Below, one piece after another: positions 24,493-31,783 of a DNA stretch of 34,145 nt. Source of the stretch: Desulfobulbaceae bacterium (GTDB lineage Bacteria; Desulfobacterota; Desulfobulbia; Desulfobulbales; Desulfocapsaceae); NCBI GenBank assembly GCA_024640625.1, contig JAHEER010000037.1:1-34145 (forward strand), read 5' to 3'. Positions within the stretch are counted from its first letter, which is position 1; every line of letters begins with the position of its first letter. The notes beneath the pieces were generated by a model, which was given only the letters and a program-made list of their open reading frames with translations, was not told the DNA's origin and searched no databases. Made by a program: the position numbers and the translations under genes.

Positions 24493-24510
24493 AGACGCCG
24501 CATGCGTCTT
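24492..24510 (+). terminator. Hairpin at the end of the methyltransferase gene
   Basis: AAGACGC pairs perfectly with GCGTCTT around CGCAT, beginning at the last base of the stop codon. No T tract follows, so it is probably a 3'-end stabilising hairpin or a weak terminator. Confidence 0.4.
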
Positions 24511-24556
24511 CCGGGACGCGCCCTGCAAAATGACACCACACTGAAAGGAAACAAAC

Positions 24557-25042
24557 ATGACTGAAGACGATCTATATATCAGGGCGGCACGGGAAGCATT
24601 GCAGAAAGACGGGGAATCGCGCCTGGAATCATTGTGGAGTGAAGCCCGGGAGCGTGCCGGTAAAAATGAATTCGAGGCCGTAAACCTGTACGTCAACCTT
24701 CGGGTTTCCCAATTGCGCAAGGAATCACCAGAATCTGGCTCAACGCGGACCAGCGCCGGAGTGGCCTCTGTGGGGGGCCATCCTGACTTTATCAGCGTAG
24801 CCAAGTATTGTGCCAAAAATAATGTCGATCAGCGTCACGTGATACAGAGCATTGGTGACGGGCATTACATCGGCAGGGAGGTCGGCGGGGACTGGTATAT
24901 CTACATCGGCAAGAGCAGATTCAGCACCCACGAAGAGAGAAAGAAATCCTTCTTCTTCGATAATGCCAATGCGCTGGCAGAATCCGAGCGGTCCGAAGAG
25001 GATCGGGACAATCTAATCAATCTGGACCGTACACCGGAGTAG
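24557..25042 (+). CDS. Hypothetical soluble protein with a small DNA-binding-like segment
   Basis: The product is 161 residues, charged and soluble, with no signal peptide. The N-terminal 60 residues are helical and acidic (EALQKDGESRLESLWSEARERAG). The segment FISVAKYCAKNNVDQRHVIQSIGDGHYIGREVGGDWYI looks like an excisionase-type or Arc-like winged element, where a helix-turn-helix is followed by a YIGREVGGDWYI hairpin. This is suggested by pattern only. The C terminus is rich in Glu, Asp and Ser. AAAGGA precedes the ATG. It is separated from the methyltransferase gene by 64 bases and may share its transcript. No family recognised. Confidence 0.65.
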   Translation: MTEDDLYIRAAREALQKDGESRLESLWSEARERAGKNEFEAVNLYVNLRVSQLRKESPESGSTRTSAGVASVGGHPDFISVAKYCAKNNVDQRHVIQSIGDGHYIGREVGGDWYIYIGKSRFSTHEERKKSFFFDNANALAESERSEEDRDNLINLDRTPE

Positions 25043-25072
25043 CCGGATTCTGCCTTCGCACCGGCACTCTGT

Positions 25073-25309
25073 TCACTCTTCGTCCATTTGTTCAGCAGAC
25101 AGCTGCGGCCCATAGGGGATAAAGGTTCGGCGTCCGAATCGGTTACCCATTCCACAGCGATAGCCGCGGCCTTGCCGGCGACCTCTTCCCTGACCGAAAC
25201 CGCCGCGCTGCTCCTGCCTTCTATCGAAACGGGCAGCACCGCACATTCCCTGAGCTTTGCCGCTCATGGGACCGTCTCCTCGGGGACCGGTTTGATCATA
25301 TCCAGGCAT
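25073..25309 (-). CDS. DUF5320 family protein
   Basis: The product is 78 residues of low complexity: MPGYDQTGPRGDGPMSGKAQGMC is the family signature, followed by a Gly/Arg/Gln-rich stretch with one further cysteine and an acidic C terminus (EQMDEE). These proteins are usually encoded beside DUF134 regulators and sometimes nitrogenase-cofactor-like NifX/B or Mrp/NBP35-type iron-sulfur genes; a metal-cluster link is inferred from that context. ATG 25309 lies behind AGGAGGTG. It follows the DUF134 gene after 35 bases in the same direction and should be under the same operator-controlled promoter. Confidence 0.85.
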   Translation of the reverse strand: MPGYDQTGPRGDGPMSGKAQGMCGAARFDRRQEQRGGFGQGRGRRQGRGYRCGMGNRFGRRTFIPYGPQLSAEQMDEE

Positions 25310-25344
25310 GTGTTTCACCTCCTTTGCACGTTTAAGGTTAATCT

Positions 25345-25698
25345 TCATGGTGTGCCGTACCCCTGACCGAGGCCGCGCCCGCGCCGTCCGCGCCGCTTTC
25401 GGTGTCCGGGGCCGCGCACTTCGTAACTTCCCCCCTCAATCTTCAGGACCTTACCGGTGACCATGGCGTCGGCAACAGCGGTACGCCCTCTGGCCAGGAG
25501 CCTGCCGAAGGTGTGCCTGGACACACCCATCAAGGCGGCGCCATTTTCCTGATCCAGGTGTTCGAAGTCACTCAGGCGGATCGCCTCGAACTCATCGACG
25601 CTCAATACCGCCTCACCGGTGACGTTGATACCCTGCGGGACAAAGGCGGTGATGGTGGGGTAGGCCGATACCAGTCTGGGCTTTCTTGGGCGAACCAT
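25345..25698 (-). CDS. DUF134 family helix-turn-helix protein
   Basis: The product is 117 residues: a short RPRKPRLV basic start, a strand region, then the helix-turn-helix LSVDEFEAIRLSDFEHLDQENGAALMGVSRHTFGRLLARGRTAVADAMVTGKVLKI typical of the DUF134 family, and a Gly/Arg-rich tail. AGGAGG lies just before ATG 25698. The gene starts 13 bases from a perfect palindromic operator, and a second copy lies beyond the promoter, so self-regulation is likely. It forms an operon with the downstream DUF5320 gene. Its signal is unknown; the family is commonly found near iron-sulfur or molybdenum-related genes in anaerobes. Confidence 0.87.
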   Translation of the reverse strand: MVRPRKPRLVSAYPTITAFVPQGINVTGEAVLSVDEFEAIRLSDFEHLDQENGAALMGVSRHTFGRLLARGRTAVADAMVTGKVLKIEGGSYEVRGPGHRKRRGRRGRGLGQGYGTP

Positions 25699-25708
25699 AT
25701 ATCCTCCT

Positions 25709-25779
25709 TTATGCTCATTTGAGCATAATATAGATATTATTATCAGATGTGTAAAGAGTAATTATGCTCAAATGAGTAA
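25709..25779 (-). promoter_or_regulatory. Promoter and paired operators of the DUF134 operon
   Basis: On the minus strand a -35 TTTACA (25755-25750) and a -10 TATATT (25732-25727) are separated by 17 bases. A perfect palindrome TTATGCTCATTTGAGCATAA (25709-25728) lies immediately downstream of the -10. A near-perfect second copy ATGCTCAAATGAGTAA (25764-25779) lies just upstream of the -35. The centres are about 53 bases apart, five helical turns. This is a classical pair for repression with looping, probably bound by the DUF134 protein. Confidence 0.7.
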
Positions 25780-25839
25780 AAAATAGAAAAGAAGGGGGCG
25801 GTGGTGATCGGTTCGCCGGGTGAGGCAGCTATGTCATAC

Positions 25840-26709
25840 TCAGGGGGATGGAGGGAGACCGAGTACTTCAGCTATTCTGGCAATCGTACGGGGAGCCGAA
25901 CCCTCGAAGTGATTGTTGACGTAGAGAAAGGTTTCCACCTCTCTTTCCGCCAGATCACCAAGCATAGTCTTGAGCTGATCAATATCCTTATCCCGAGGTG
26001 CGACGATGGTGTCCCAGGTATTACCCGTCTGCGTTTCAATCTTTTGCCGGTCGGGGCCGAGCAGCCTGATCACGGTCTGTTCTCTGATCTGATCTTTATA
26101 GTGCTGAAAAATTTCAAATATAGACGGCATGTAGTAGCCCTGGAGAAATACGGGATGGAGTTTTGTCGAACAAAGAAAGTCGAAGTAGGGGCGTTTCAGA
26201 TAGTTGGGGTTCCTGGTCTCGATGAAGTAGTCATAGCCCTCGGGGAGCTGCCGGGCGAAATTACCGAAACGATTGATGAACTCGCCGAGACTGCCCATTT
26301 TCTTTTTATTCAGATACTCGAACTGGAAAATGAGCGGGCCGAGATTGTTTCTGATCGGTTCCAGCGTCGCGATAAAGCGCTCCATCAGCGGCACCGATAG
26401 GAAGCAGGGGTTGGGCCTGAGCGGCTCTTTTTTGTCCTTGCGGTAGTGGTGGGTAAGGGTGATGCTGTTGGGCACCTTGACGCTGAACACGAAATCGTCC
26501 GAGACAGATGCGGCGTACTCCCTGACTACTGCCGGTTTGGGAAGCACCGCGGTGTCTTCTCCAAACAGAGACCAGAACCATTGGTCCACCTCGACGGTGC
26601 GGTAGTGTCTGCTGTATTCCTGCAGATAGTTTATTTTTTCATCTTCGGGATAGATCAGTCCTCGCCAGGAATCATATTTCCATGAACAGGTGCCAATATG
26701 CAGCGCCAT
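25840..26709 (-). CDS. DUF72 family protein
   Basis: The product is 289 residues and a complete DUF72 (YecE-like) TIM-barrel protein: HIGTCSWKYDSWRGLIYPEDEKINYLQEYSRHYRTVEVDQWFW at the N terminus, FVFSVKVPNSITLTHHYR, GPLIFQFEY and VNNHFEGSAPRTIARI at the C-terminal end are all family signatures. The structure is known for relatives but no reaction is established; a phosphate- or nucleic-acid-related function is only speculation. AAAGGAGAG precedes ATG 26709. It begins 17 bases downstream of the preceding methyltransferase gene and is likely cotranscribed with it. Soluble, cytoplasmic. Confidence 0.88.
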   Translation of the reverse strand: MALHIGTCSWKYDSWRGLIYPEDEKINYLQEYSRHYRTVEVDQWFWSLFGEDTAVLPKPAVVREYAASVSDDFVFSVKVPNSITLTHHYRKDKKEPLRPNPCFLSVPLMERFIATLEPIRNNLGPLIFQFEYLNKKKMGSLGEFINRFGNFARQLPEGYDYFIETRNPNYLKRPYFDFLCSTKLHPVFLQGYYMPSIFEIFQHYKDQIREQTVIRLLGPDRQKIETQTGNTWDTIVAPRDKDIDQLKTMLGDLAEREVETFLYVNNHFEGSAPRTIARIAEVLGLPPSP

Positions 26710-26726
26710 AACTCTCTCCTTTTAGG

Positions 26727-27353
26727 TCAAGGTGAGCATTGTCTCTCAAAAAGCGCATAGAGATAGGGACGAGGTGCCCCGCTGGGGGTGGTGTAATGGA
26801 AGATTTCATGCTCCATAAGCATATAATCTGCGCCGAGGTTGTCGCTCATTTCTTCCTCTGAGTAACGGTGCACAGGGAGGCCGGCACATTTGGCAGCCGC
26901 CTCTTTTGAGAATTGAGCCAGAAGTACATAGCCCCCGGGCCTGACTGCTTCCTGTAAGGTGGAGAAATACTGGCGCCTATCGGCGTCTTCAACAAGAAAA
27001 TGCAGTACCGCCCTGTCAATCCAAAGATCTAGAGGAGGCAGTGCTGCGGTTAAAGGCCTGGCCAGATCCGTATTGATCCAGGTTGCCCTGCTGTTCGGAC
27101 CGATCCTTCGTTCCAGGGTGTTAAGCGCCAATTCGCTCACGTCACTAATTATCAGTCTATGGCCTCTGAGAAGCAAATCACCGGGAAGCATCGAGGTGCC
27201 GGCACCGGCGATGAATATGGTGGAGGGAATGGCCAGGTCGAGCCGGTCGAGGTAGCCAAGGATCTGGTCAGAATTTCTTTCATACCAGCCCAGGCGGCTG
27301 TCATCTTCAGATTTTGCAAAGATAGTGTCCCAGTGCTGTCTTCTTCCACTCAT
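26727..27353 (-). CDS. Class I SAM-dependent methyltransferase
   Basis: The product is 208 residues. The N-terminal WDTIFAKSEDDSRLGWYERNSDQILGYLDRL resembles the thiopurine-methyltransferase/TehB-like class. The binding loop is IFIAGAGTSMLPGDLL (motif I, with GAGTS in place of GCGTG), followed by ISDVSELALNTL (motif II), LDLWIDRAVLHFL and RPGGYVLLAQF. ATG 27353 has GGAG 8 bases upstream. It is the first gene of a two-gene unit with DUF72. The substrate is unknown. Confidence 0.85.
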   Translation of the reverse strand: MSGRRQHWDTIFAKSEDDSRLGWYERNSDQILGYLDRLDLAIPSTIFIAGAGTSMLPGDLLLRGHRLIISDVSELALNTLERRIGPNSRATWINTDLARPLTAALPPLDLWIDRAVLHFLVEDADRRQYFSTLQEAVRPGGYVLLAQFSKEAAAKCAGLPVHRYSEEEMSDNLGADYMLMEHEIFHYTTPSGAPRPYLYALFERQCSP

Positions 27354-27481
27354 AGATAGGGCTCCTGATTGAATGGCATGGTGGGTCGGTCCCTGAGGTT
27401 CTCACCACTTTGGTCAAACACAGGTTTTAACTGGCAAACCCCGCGGTGCAGGAACAGCAGTCCTTGGGTTGCATCTGGCGT

Positions 27482-27525
27482 CCTGCATTTTTAAGATTAT
27501 AATAACATGCATAATAAAATGCAGG
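27482..27525 (+). promoter_or_regulatory. Promoter flanked by an inverted repeat
   Basis: A perfect -10 TATAAT (27498-27503) is bracketed by the 10-base inverted repeat CCTGCATTTT (27482-27491) and AAAATGCAGG (27516-27525). The right arm overlaps the start of the ribosome-binding site GCAGGAGGTG of the following gene. An upstream TTGCAT (27469-27474) with TAAGAT (27492-27497) at 17 bases is an alternative promoter. The dyad may bind a regulator. Confidence 0.45.
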
Positions 27526-27536
27526 AGGTGTGATCG

Positions 27537-27974
27537 ATGCGGCTACAAATCGTCCTCGTTACTCTGGGTGTTTTGCTGGTAACAGCAGATCTGAGCTGGT
27601 CGTGCAATCAGACGACCTATGCAGGCTGTTCCCCCGAGCAGCTGCGGGCCATTCAGCAGCAGCAATTTTATTCCAGAAAGCAAGCGCCTGTCGACGCCGA
27701 GGTCTATTGGAGGGATCGTCAGTACGCTGACCGGGTGAGGCTGGAAGAGCAGAATCACGAGCTCGAGATCGAAAGGCTCCGCTCCCAGACGGCCATCGAA
27801 ATCGCCAGGCAGGAACGCAGGTCATGGCGCAGCGGCGGTTACTATTTCTACCGTCCTCCGGTCGTTGTGCATCCCAAACCTGTGCCGCCTATAGCCGTAC
27901 AGCCAAGACCGCATCTGCGCGGCCCAGTCTACTCTAACTCGACTGTTAAAACGGTTCCCAATGCGGTGAAGTAG
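27537..27974 (+). CDS. Secreted hypothetical protein
   Basis: The product is 145 residues. A signal peptide MRLQIVLVTLGVLLVTADLSWS is followed by CNQTTYAGCSPEQ with two cysteines. The middle is strongly helical and charged (VRLEEQNHELEIERLRSQTAIEIARQERRSW), a probable coiled coil. The C terminus is proline-, valine- and tyrosine-rich (YYFYRPPVVVHPKPVPP) and probably extended. AGGAGGTG precedes ATG 27537, 7 bases away. Family not recognised; the location is the periplasm. It converges with the small membrane protein gene that ends at 28007. Confidence 0.7.
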   Translation: MRLQIVLVTLGVLLVTADLSWSCNQTTYAGCSPEQLRAIQQQQFYSRKQAPVDAEVYWRDRQYADRVRLEEQNHELEIERLRSQTAIEIARQERRSWRSGGYYFYRPPVVVHPKPVPPIAVQPRPHLRGPVYSNSTVKTVPNAVK

Positions 27975-28010
27975 ACCTGGGTTTCTCAGCACTGGAAACC
28001 AGTGGTCTAC
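27971..28010. terminator. Shared hairpin carrying both stop codons of converging genes
   Basis: GTAGACC (27971-27977) pairs with GGTCTAC (28004-28010), with an inner stem GGTTTC/GAAACC. The left arm contains the TAG of the plus-strand gene (27972-27974) and the right arm the stop of the minus-strand gene (28007-28009). On the plus strand it is followed by ATTTTCTTGT, making it a plausible terminator there. Confidence 0.65.
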
Positions 28011-28201
28011 ATTTTCTTGTCTGGTTTGGTCTTGAATTTCTCGAGGATTTCCCAGACAGGGATAGCCACGATTCCACCGACAAAACCGGATATGTAGCTG
28101 GGTATCTGAGTGGAGAACATACTGCTCCACAATACTCCAGCCAGAAAACTGAACAGGACCATTAGAATGACGGTCACCGCTATTCTTGCCCAGATAGACA
28201 T
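28007..28201 (-). CDS. Small membrane protein
   Basis: The product is 64 residues with two hydrophobic segments, ARIAVTVILMVLFSFLAGVLW and YISGFVGGIVAIPVWEIL, followed by a basic tail (KFKTKPDKK). The two helices and the short loop suggest a hairpin in the inner membrane with the C terminus in the cytoplasm. GGGAGGGAGAAGGA precedes the ATG. No family recognised. It is expressed from its own promoter, opposite in direction to the neighbouring genes on both sides. Confidence 0.6.
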   Translation of the reverse strand: MSIWARIAVTVILMVLFSFLAGVLWSSMFSTQIPSYISGFVGGIVAIPVWEILEKFKTKPDKKM

Positions 28202-28470
28202 TTCCTTCTCCCTCCCGCAGAATTAATCGCCTGACAGTTTATCTAGCAGCAAATTTTCAGAAATGCAATTTAAGATCAGGCTTCTCCCTTTACGCTTGAC
28301 AGTCGTAGACCGGCATCCTTAATTTTAGCCCAGACATCCTCTGGACCAGACATTACGCATCTCAGTGAGAAGATCAATCGACAGATCATGATCATACACC
28401 GGGATATCATAGGTATAGTGTCACCACCAATTTAGCAAATCCCAACAAATCAATACCAAGAGAGGACCAG

Positions 28471-29085
28471 ATGCCAGCCACCGATACCAGTATCAAAACA
28501 GTTGTTCTGATAGTTTCATTGCTCCTGCTCACCGCCTGCGGCCCCCAGTCGACCAAGCGGGCAGGACAGGGAGCTGCCGTGGGCGGGCTCAGTGGGGCAG
28601 CGGCCGGCATGGTCAGCGCGTTGGTCTGGGGAGGCAACGTGGGTGAGGCGGCAGCCCGCGGGGCCGCCTGGGGTGCGACCTCGGGTGCGGTGTCCGGTGC
28701 CATCGTTGGCGGCCAGGAGGATAAAGCCGCTGCCCAGCGGCAGAGAGCCAAAGCCGAAAAGGAATTGAAGGATAAGCTTGGAGAAGACGGTTTCGCTGGC
28801 CTCGCGGCCCTGGCTCAGTGCAAACACAAGGTGGCGCTGGGCTATGCCCAAACGGCCCAGGAAAGCAGCAAGGAAAAATACCGCCAGGCCGGCCTCTGGC
28901 TGGAGGCGCTCACCTACATCGACCAAGGTGATCTGGATAATGCCGAGGGTATGTATAGCCAGCTTCTCGCTGCCCATCCCGAACTGAAGTCCCGCGCTGA
29001 AATCGATGGTTATGCGCGGGAGGGGGTGCAGGGTCTGAACAACATCAGAAAACAGGAGAAACTGCCAACTTCCTGCGGCAACTGA
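28471..29085 (+). CDS. Lipoprotein with glycine zipper
   Basis: The product is 204 residues. Lipobox LTAC (Cys23) follows MPATDTSIKTVVLIVSLLLL. Residues 30-85 are a glycine-zipper-like stretch of small residues (AGQGAAVGGLSGAAAGMVSALVWGGN, then GAAWGATSGAVSGAIVGG), typical of membrane-inserting or oligomerising segments. The C-terminal part is helical with a tetratricopeptide-like pattern (YRQAGLWLEALTYIDQGDLDNAEGMYSQLLAAHPELKS), suggesting one TPR-type repeat. GAGAGGA precedes the ATG. It ends 27 bases before the end of the next, converging, lipoprotein gene. Location outer membrane or periplasm; function unknown. Confidence 0.75.
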   Translation: MPATDTSIKTVVLIVSLLLLTACGPQSTKRAGQGAAVGGLSGAAAGMVSALVWGGNVGEAAARGAAWGATSGAVSGAIVGGQEDKAAAQRQRAKAEKELKDKLGEDGFAGLAALAQCKHKVALGYAQTAQESSKEKYRQAGLWLEALTYIDQGDLDNAEGMYSQLLAAHPELKSRAEIDGYAREGVQGLNNIRKQEKLPTSCGN

Positions 29086-29111
29086 GAAGCGGCTGAGCGA
29101 AAAGACGATTT

Positions 29112-30089
29112 TCAGGACTGCCTGTTGTTCAATGAATCAGGCACAGTAGGCTTTGCTATAGTGGCGAGCGGGATGGCGATTCTCAGGGGCTTGCCAAACA
29201 CCTTTTGCGGGTAGATTATTTGGAAGGTGTTAACCGTTTCGAGCGGATGATTTTCCTGGTTGAAACGGTAGGACCAGACAGCATATTCTCCCGGCCTGAT
29301 ACCGTTTTCCGAATCCTTGTTCGTGACGTCTGCCGCCCGGGCGAATTGATACCTGTTCTTCACTTCGTCGCTGAAGCTCACCAGATACTGCCGATAGGAA
29401 CGCCATATCGTGCTGCCGTTTTCAAGCCTTTTCGACTCGCGGTGAACAATATAACCGTCGGGCCTGAGAATTTTTTTTGCGGATCTGTTGGTTATTCTCA
29501 CCTCTACGACAAAATCGCCGATGGTGAGACTGGGAAGCCGCAGCGGGCGATCCCTGGACGCCGCGATGATATTGAGCTGATTCAGCCCCACATAGCGGGC
29601 CGAGGCATAGGCCTGATCGGGATCATCCGGTTCGAGCAGGAAGTAACCGTTCTGGACGATCAATTCGTAAGTGCCTACCCTGAAAGGTTTGGCGTTTTTG
29701 CTAAAAATCATCCTCTGGCTGTCCCTGTAGTTCCTGGCAAAGGCTTCCATTTCGTCCAGCAGGTCGGCGCGCTCTTCGAGCCAGATTTCATAACGCCTGA
29801 CTACGGCGTCGAACTGATTTATCCTGCCTTCGAACTGCTCTTTGAATTCCAGCTTCGCATAGGCTGGAGAGGAGAGGATCTTGCGTTTTACCTCTTGGTA
29901 TTCGCCCAGGCTGTTTATCCTGCTGAATTTCTGTTCGTATCCGCTCCAGTTGTCGATGAAATTTTCCATCTGCCTGACTTGATTCTGCAGGGCCTCGAAC
30001 TGGTAGTCCCGTGCTGGCGGAGGCGGGGGCTTGGGAGCACATGCCGCGACCAGAAATGCGATAAGCAGTATGATGGTGAAACGAATCAT
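29112..30089 (-). CDS. Lipoprotein of unknown family
   Basis: The product is 325 residues with lipobox VAAC (Cys17) followed by a proline run APKPPPPPARD. Residues 30-120 are helical (QNQVRQMENFIDNW and EIWLEERADLLDEMEAF), then the C-terminal 200 residues look beta-rich with an immunoglobulin-like alternation (FVVEVRITNRSAKKIL, YQFARAADV, GEYAVWSYRF). No cysteine besides the lipidated one was noted. The ribosome-binding site is weak (CCAGGCC). It converges with the glycine-zipper lipoprotein. The proteins are adjacent but on opposite strands, so a shared function is only a possibility. Family not recognised. Confidence 0.7.
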   Translation of the reverse strand: MIRFTIILLIAFLVAACAPKPPPPPARDYQFEALQNQVRQMENFIDNWSGYEQKFSRINSLGEYQEVKRKILSSPAYAKLEFKEQFEGRINQFDAVVRRYEIWLEERADLLDEMEAFARNYRDSQRMIFSKNAKPFRVGTYELIVQNGYFLLEPDDPDQAYASARYVGLNQLNIIAASRDRPLRLPSLTIGDFVVEVRITNRSAKKILRPDGYIVHRESKRLENGSTIWRSYRQYLVSFSDEVKNRYQFARAADVTNKDSENGIRPGEYAVWSYRFNQENHPLETVNTFQIIYPQKVFGKPLRIAIPLATIAKPTVPDSLNNRQS

Positions 30090-30245
30090 GTAAAGGGCCT
30101 GGAAACACTACCGAAGAAGAGATCGTGCCTCTTGCTGGAAACGAAATAACAACAAATTGCCAAAACTTTAATCATCACTGCCTATCATTCCAGGCAGAAG
30201 AAACATCTCCAACGACGGGTGTTGGGGGAGCGCCTCAGACAAGAA

Positions 30246-30274
30246 GGGCCGGTCCAATGAAATTGAACCGGCCC
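30246..30274 (-). terminator. Terminator after nfnB
   Basis: GGGCCGGT (30246-30253) pairs with ACCGGCCC (30267-30274), with a further CAAT/ATTG stem and one mismatch; the loop is 3 bases. On the minus strand it is followed by TTCTTGT, a T-rich tail. It lies about 45 bases beyond the nfnB stop codon and would end the nfnAB transcript. Confidence 0.75.
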
Positions 30275-30318
30275 CGGTTTCGCGGCCATGGTGGAGAAAG
30301 GGGCTCGAAGAGTAAACT

Positions 30319-31731
30319 CTACCAGCCCAGGTTCAGATAGTCATGCATGGAATTGGCGGCTTCGCGGCCGGCGCCCATCGCCAGAATGACGGTTGCCGCA
30401 CCGGTGACGATATCGCCCCCGGCCCAGACGGCCTTTTTGGTGGTCTTGCCCGTTTTTTCATCGGTATGGACATAGCCCCACTTGTTCAGTTTCATGTCCG
30501 GTGTTTCGCTGGTCAAAAGTGGGTTGGCCCCGGATCCGACCGCCACGATACAGAGGTCACAGTCCATCTCAAACTCAGAGCCTTCAATAGGCACCGGACG
30601 CCTGCGGCCGGAATCATCGGGCTCGCCGAGCTCCATTTGGAGACATACCATTCCTGTCAGACGGCCTTTCTCATTGCCCAGATACTTGGTCGGGTTGGTC
30701 AGTAGAAACATGTCGATGCCCTCTTCCTCGGCATGATGAATCTCAGCAGCCCGGGCAGGCATCTCCTCGCGTGACCTTCGGTAGACGATCTTGACACTTT
30801 CGGCGCCCAGCCGCATGGCGGTTCTGGCGGCATCCATTGCCACGTTGCCAGCACCAAGAACGACAACATTTTTACCTATGGGGATCGGTGTGTCGACATC
30901 GGGGAATTTATAGGCTTTCATCAGGTTGGCCCTGGTCAGGTACTCGTTGGCCGAGAGAATGCCGACCAGGTTTTCGCCGGGAATGTTCATGAAGCGGGGC
31001 AGACCGGCGCCCACTCCGATGTATACAGCGTCAAATCCCTGCTCGAAAAGTTCATCCACTGAGACCGTACGTCCGACAACGGCATTGCATTCCAGCTTGC
31101 ACCCCAGGCGCTCGAGAAAGTTGATCTCCTGGGCGACGATAGCCTTGGGCAGACGGAATTCCGGGATGCCATAGACCAGTACGCCGCCGGCCTTGTGGAA
31201 GGCCTCGAAGATGGTCACGTCATGACCTTTGACAATCAGATCGCCGGCCACAGTGAGACCTGATGGGCCTGAGCCGACAACGGCGACTTTTTTACCGGTT
31301 GAGGCGGCCTTGGGCGGCAGTTCACCGGTTCCGTTTTCCCGTTCCCAGTCTGCACAATAGCGCTCCAGGTTGCCGATGGCCACCGGTTCACCCTTCTTGC
31401 CGAGGATGCAGAGGCCCTCACACTGTATTTCCTGAGGGCAGACCCGGCCGCAGACGGCGGGCAGGGCATTTTTGCTCCACAGGTTGCGGATCGCCGCGGT
31501 GATATCCCCTTTGGAGATCAGGTCGATGAAGCCGGGAATGTCGACGCCGACCGGGCAGCCATTAACACAGGCCGGTTTCTTGCACTGCAGGCATCTGGCC
31601 GCCTCTTCCTGAGCCATCTTGTTGGTATATCCCGTGGGTACTTCAAGAAAATTGCGGGCCCGGACCTGCGGGTCCTGCTCGGGCATCGCAATTCTGGGGT
31701 TCTTCACGGGCTTTGCAGATTTTTCCGCCAT
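30319..31731 (-). CDS. nfnB: NfnB, large subunit of ferredoxin:NADP+ transhydrogenase
   Basis: The product is 470 residues, related to the glutamate synthase small subunit. Cys residues for two [4Fe-4S] clusters lie near the N terminus (C47, C50, C55, C59 and C94, C98, C104, C108). The FAD site is VAVVGSGPSGLTVAGDL (149-165) and the NADPH site VVVLGAGNVAMDAARTA (289-305). With NfnA it forms the electron-bifurcating enzyme that couples NADH and reduced ferredoxin to NADP+ reduction in the cytoplasm. It follows nfnA after 52 bases in the same direction; that partner, not a glutamate synthase large subunit, decides the assignment. GGAGG precedes ATG 31731. The pair has also been annotated as sulfide dehydrogenase SudAB. 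Confidence 0.92.
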   Translation of the reverse strand: MAEKSAKPVKNPRIAMPEQDPQVRARNFLEVPTGYTNKMAQEEAARCLQCKKPACVNGCPVGVDIPGFIDLISKGDITAAIRNLWSKNALPAVCGRVCPQEIQCEGLCILGKKGEPVAIGNLERYCADWERENGTGELPPKAASTGKKVAVVGSGPSGLTVAGDLIVKGHDVTIFEAFHKAGGVLVYGIPEFRLPKAIVAQEINFLERLGCKLECNAVVGRTVSVDELFEQGFDAVYIGVGAGLPRFMNIPGENLVGILSANEYLTRANLMKAYKFPDVDTPIPIGKNVVVLGAGNVAMDAARTAMRLGAESVKIVYRRSREEMPARAAEIHHAEEEGIDMFLLTNPTKYLGNEKGRLTGMVCLQMELGEPDDSGRRRPVPIEGSEFEMDCDLCIVAVGSGANPLLTSETPDMKLNKWGYVHTDEKTGKTTKKAVWAGGDIVTGAATVILAMGAGREAANSMHDYLNLGW

Positions 31732-31783
31732 GTTTTTCCTCCGTCTGACAGCGGGTTATTCGATAAGCTTCAAATTCAGAGCA

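Noticed and set aside
23977..24816. A 279-codon minus-strand frame
   Set aside because: Antisense to the O-methyltransferase gene, which has complete family motifs.
29205..30149. A 314-codon frame on the plus strand
   Set aside because: It is antisense to a lipoprotein gene with clear signal and lipobox; the frame is a by-product of its codon use.
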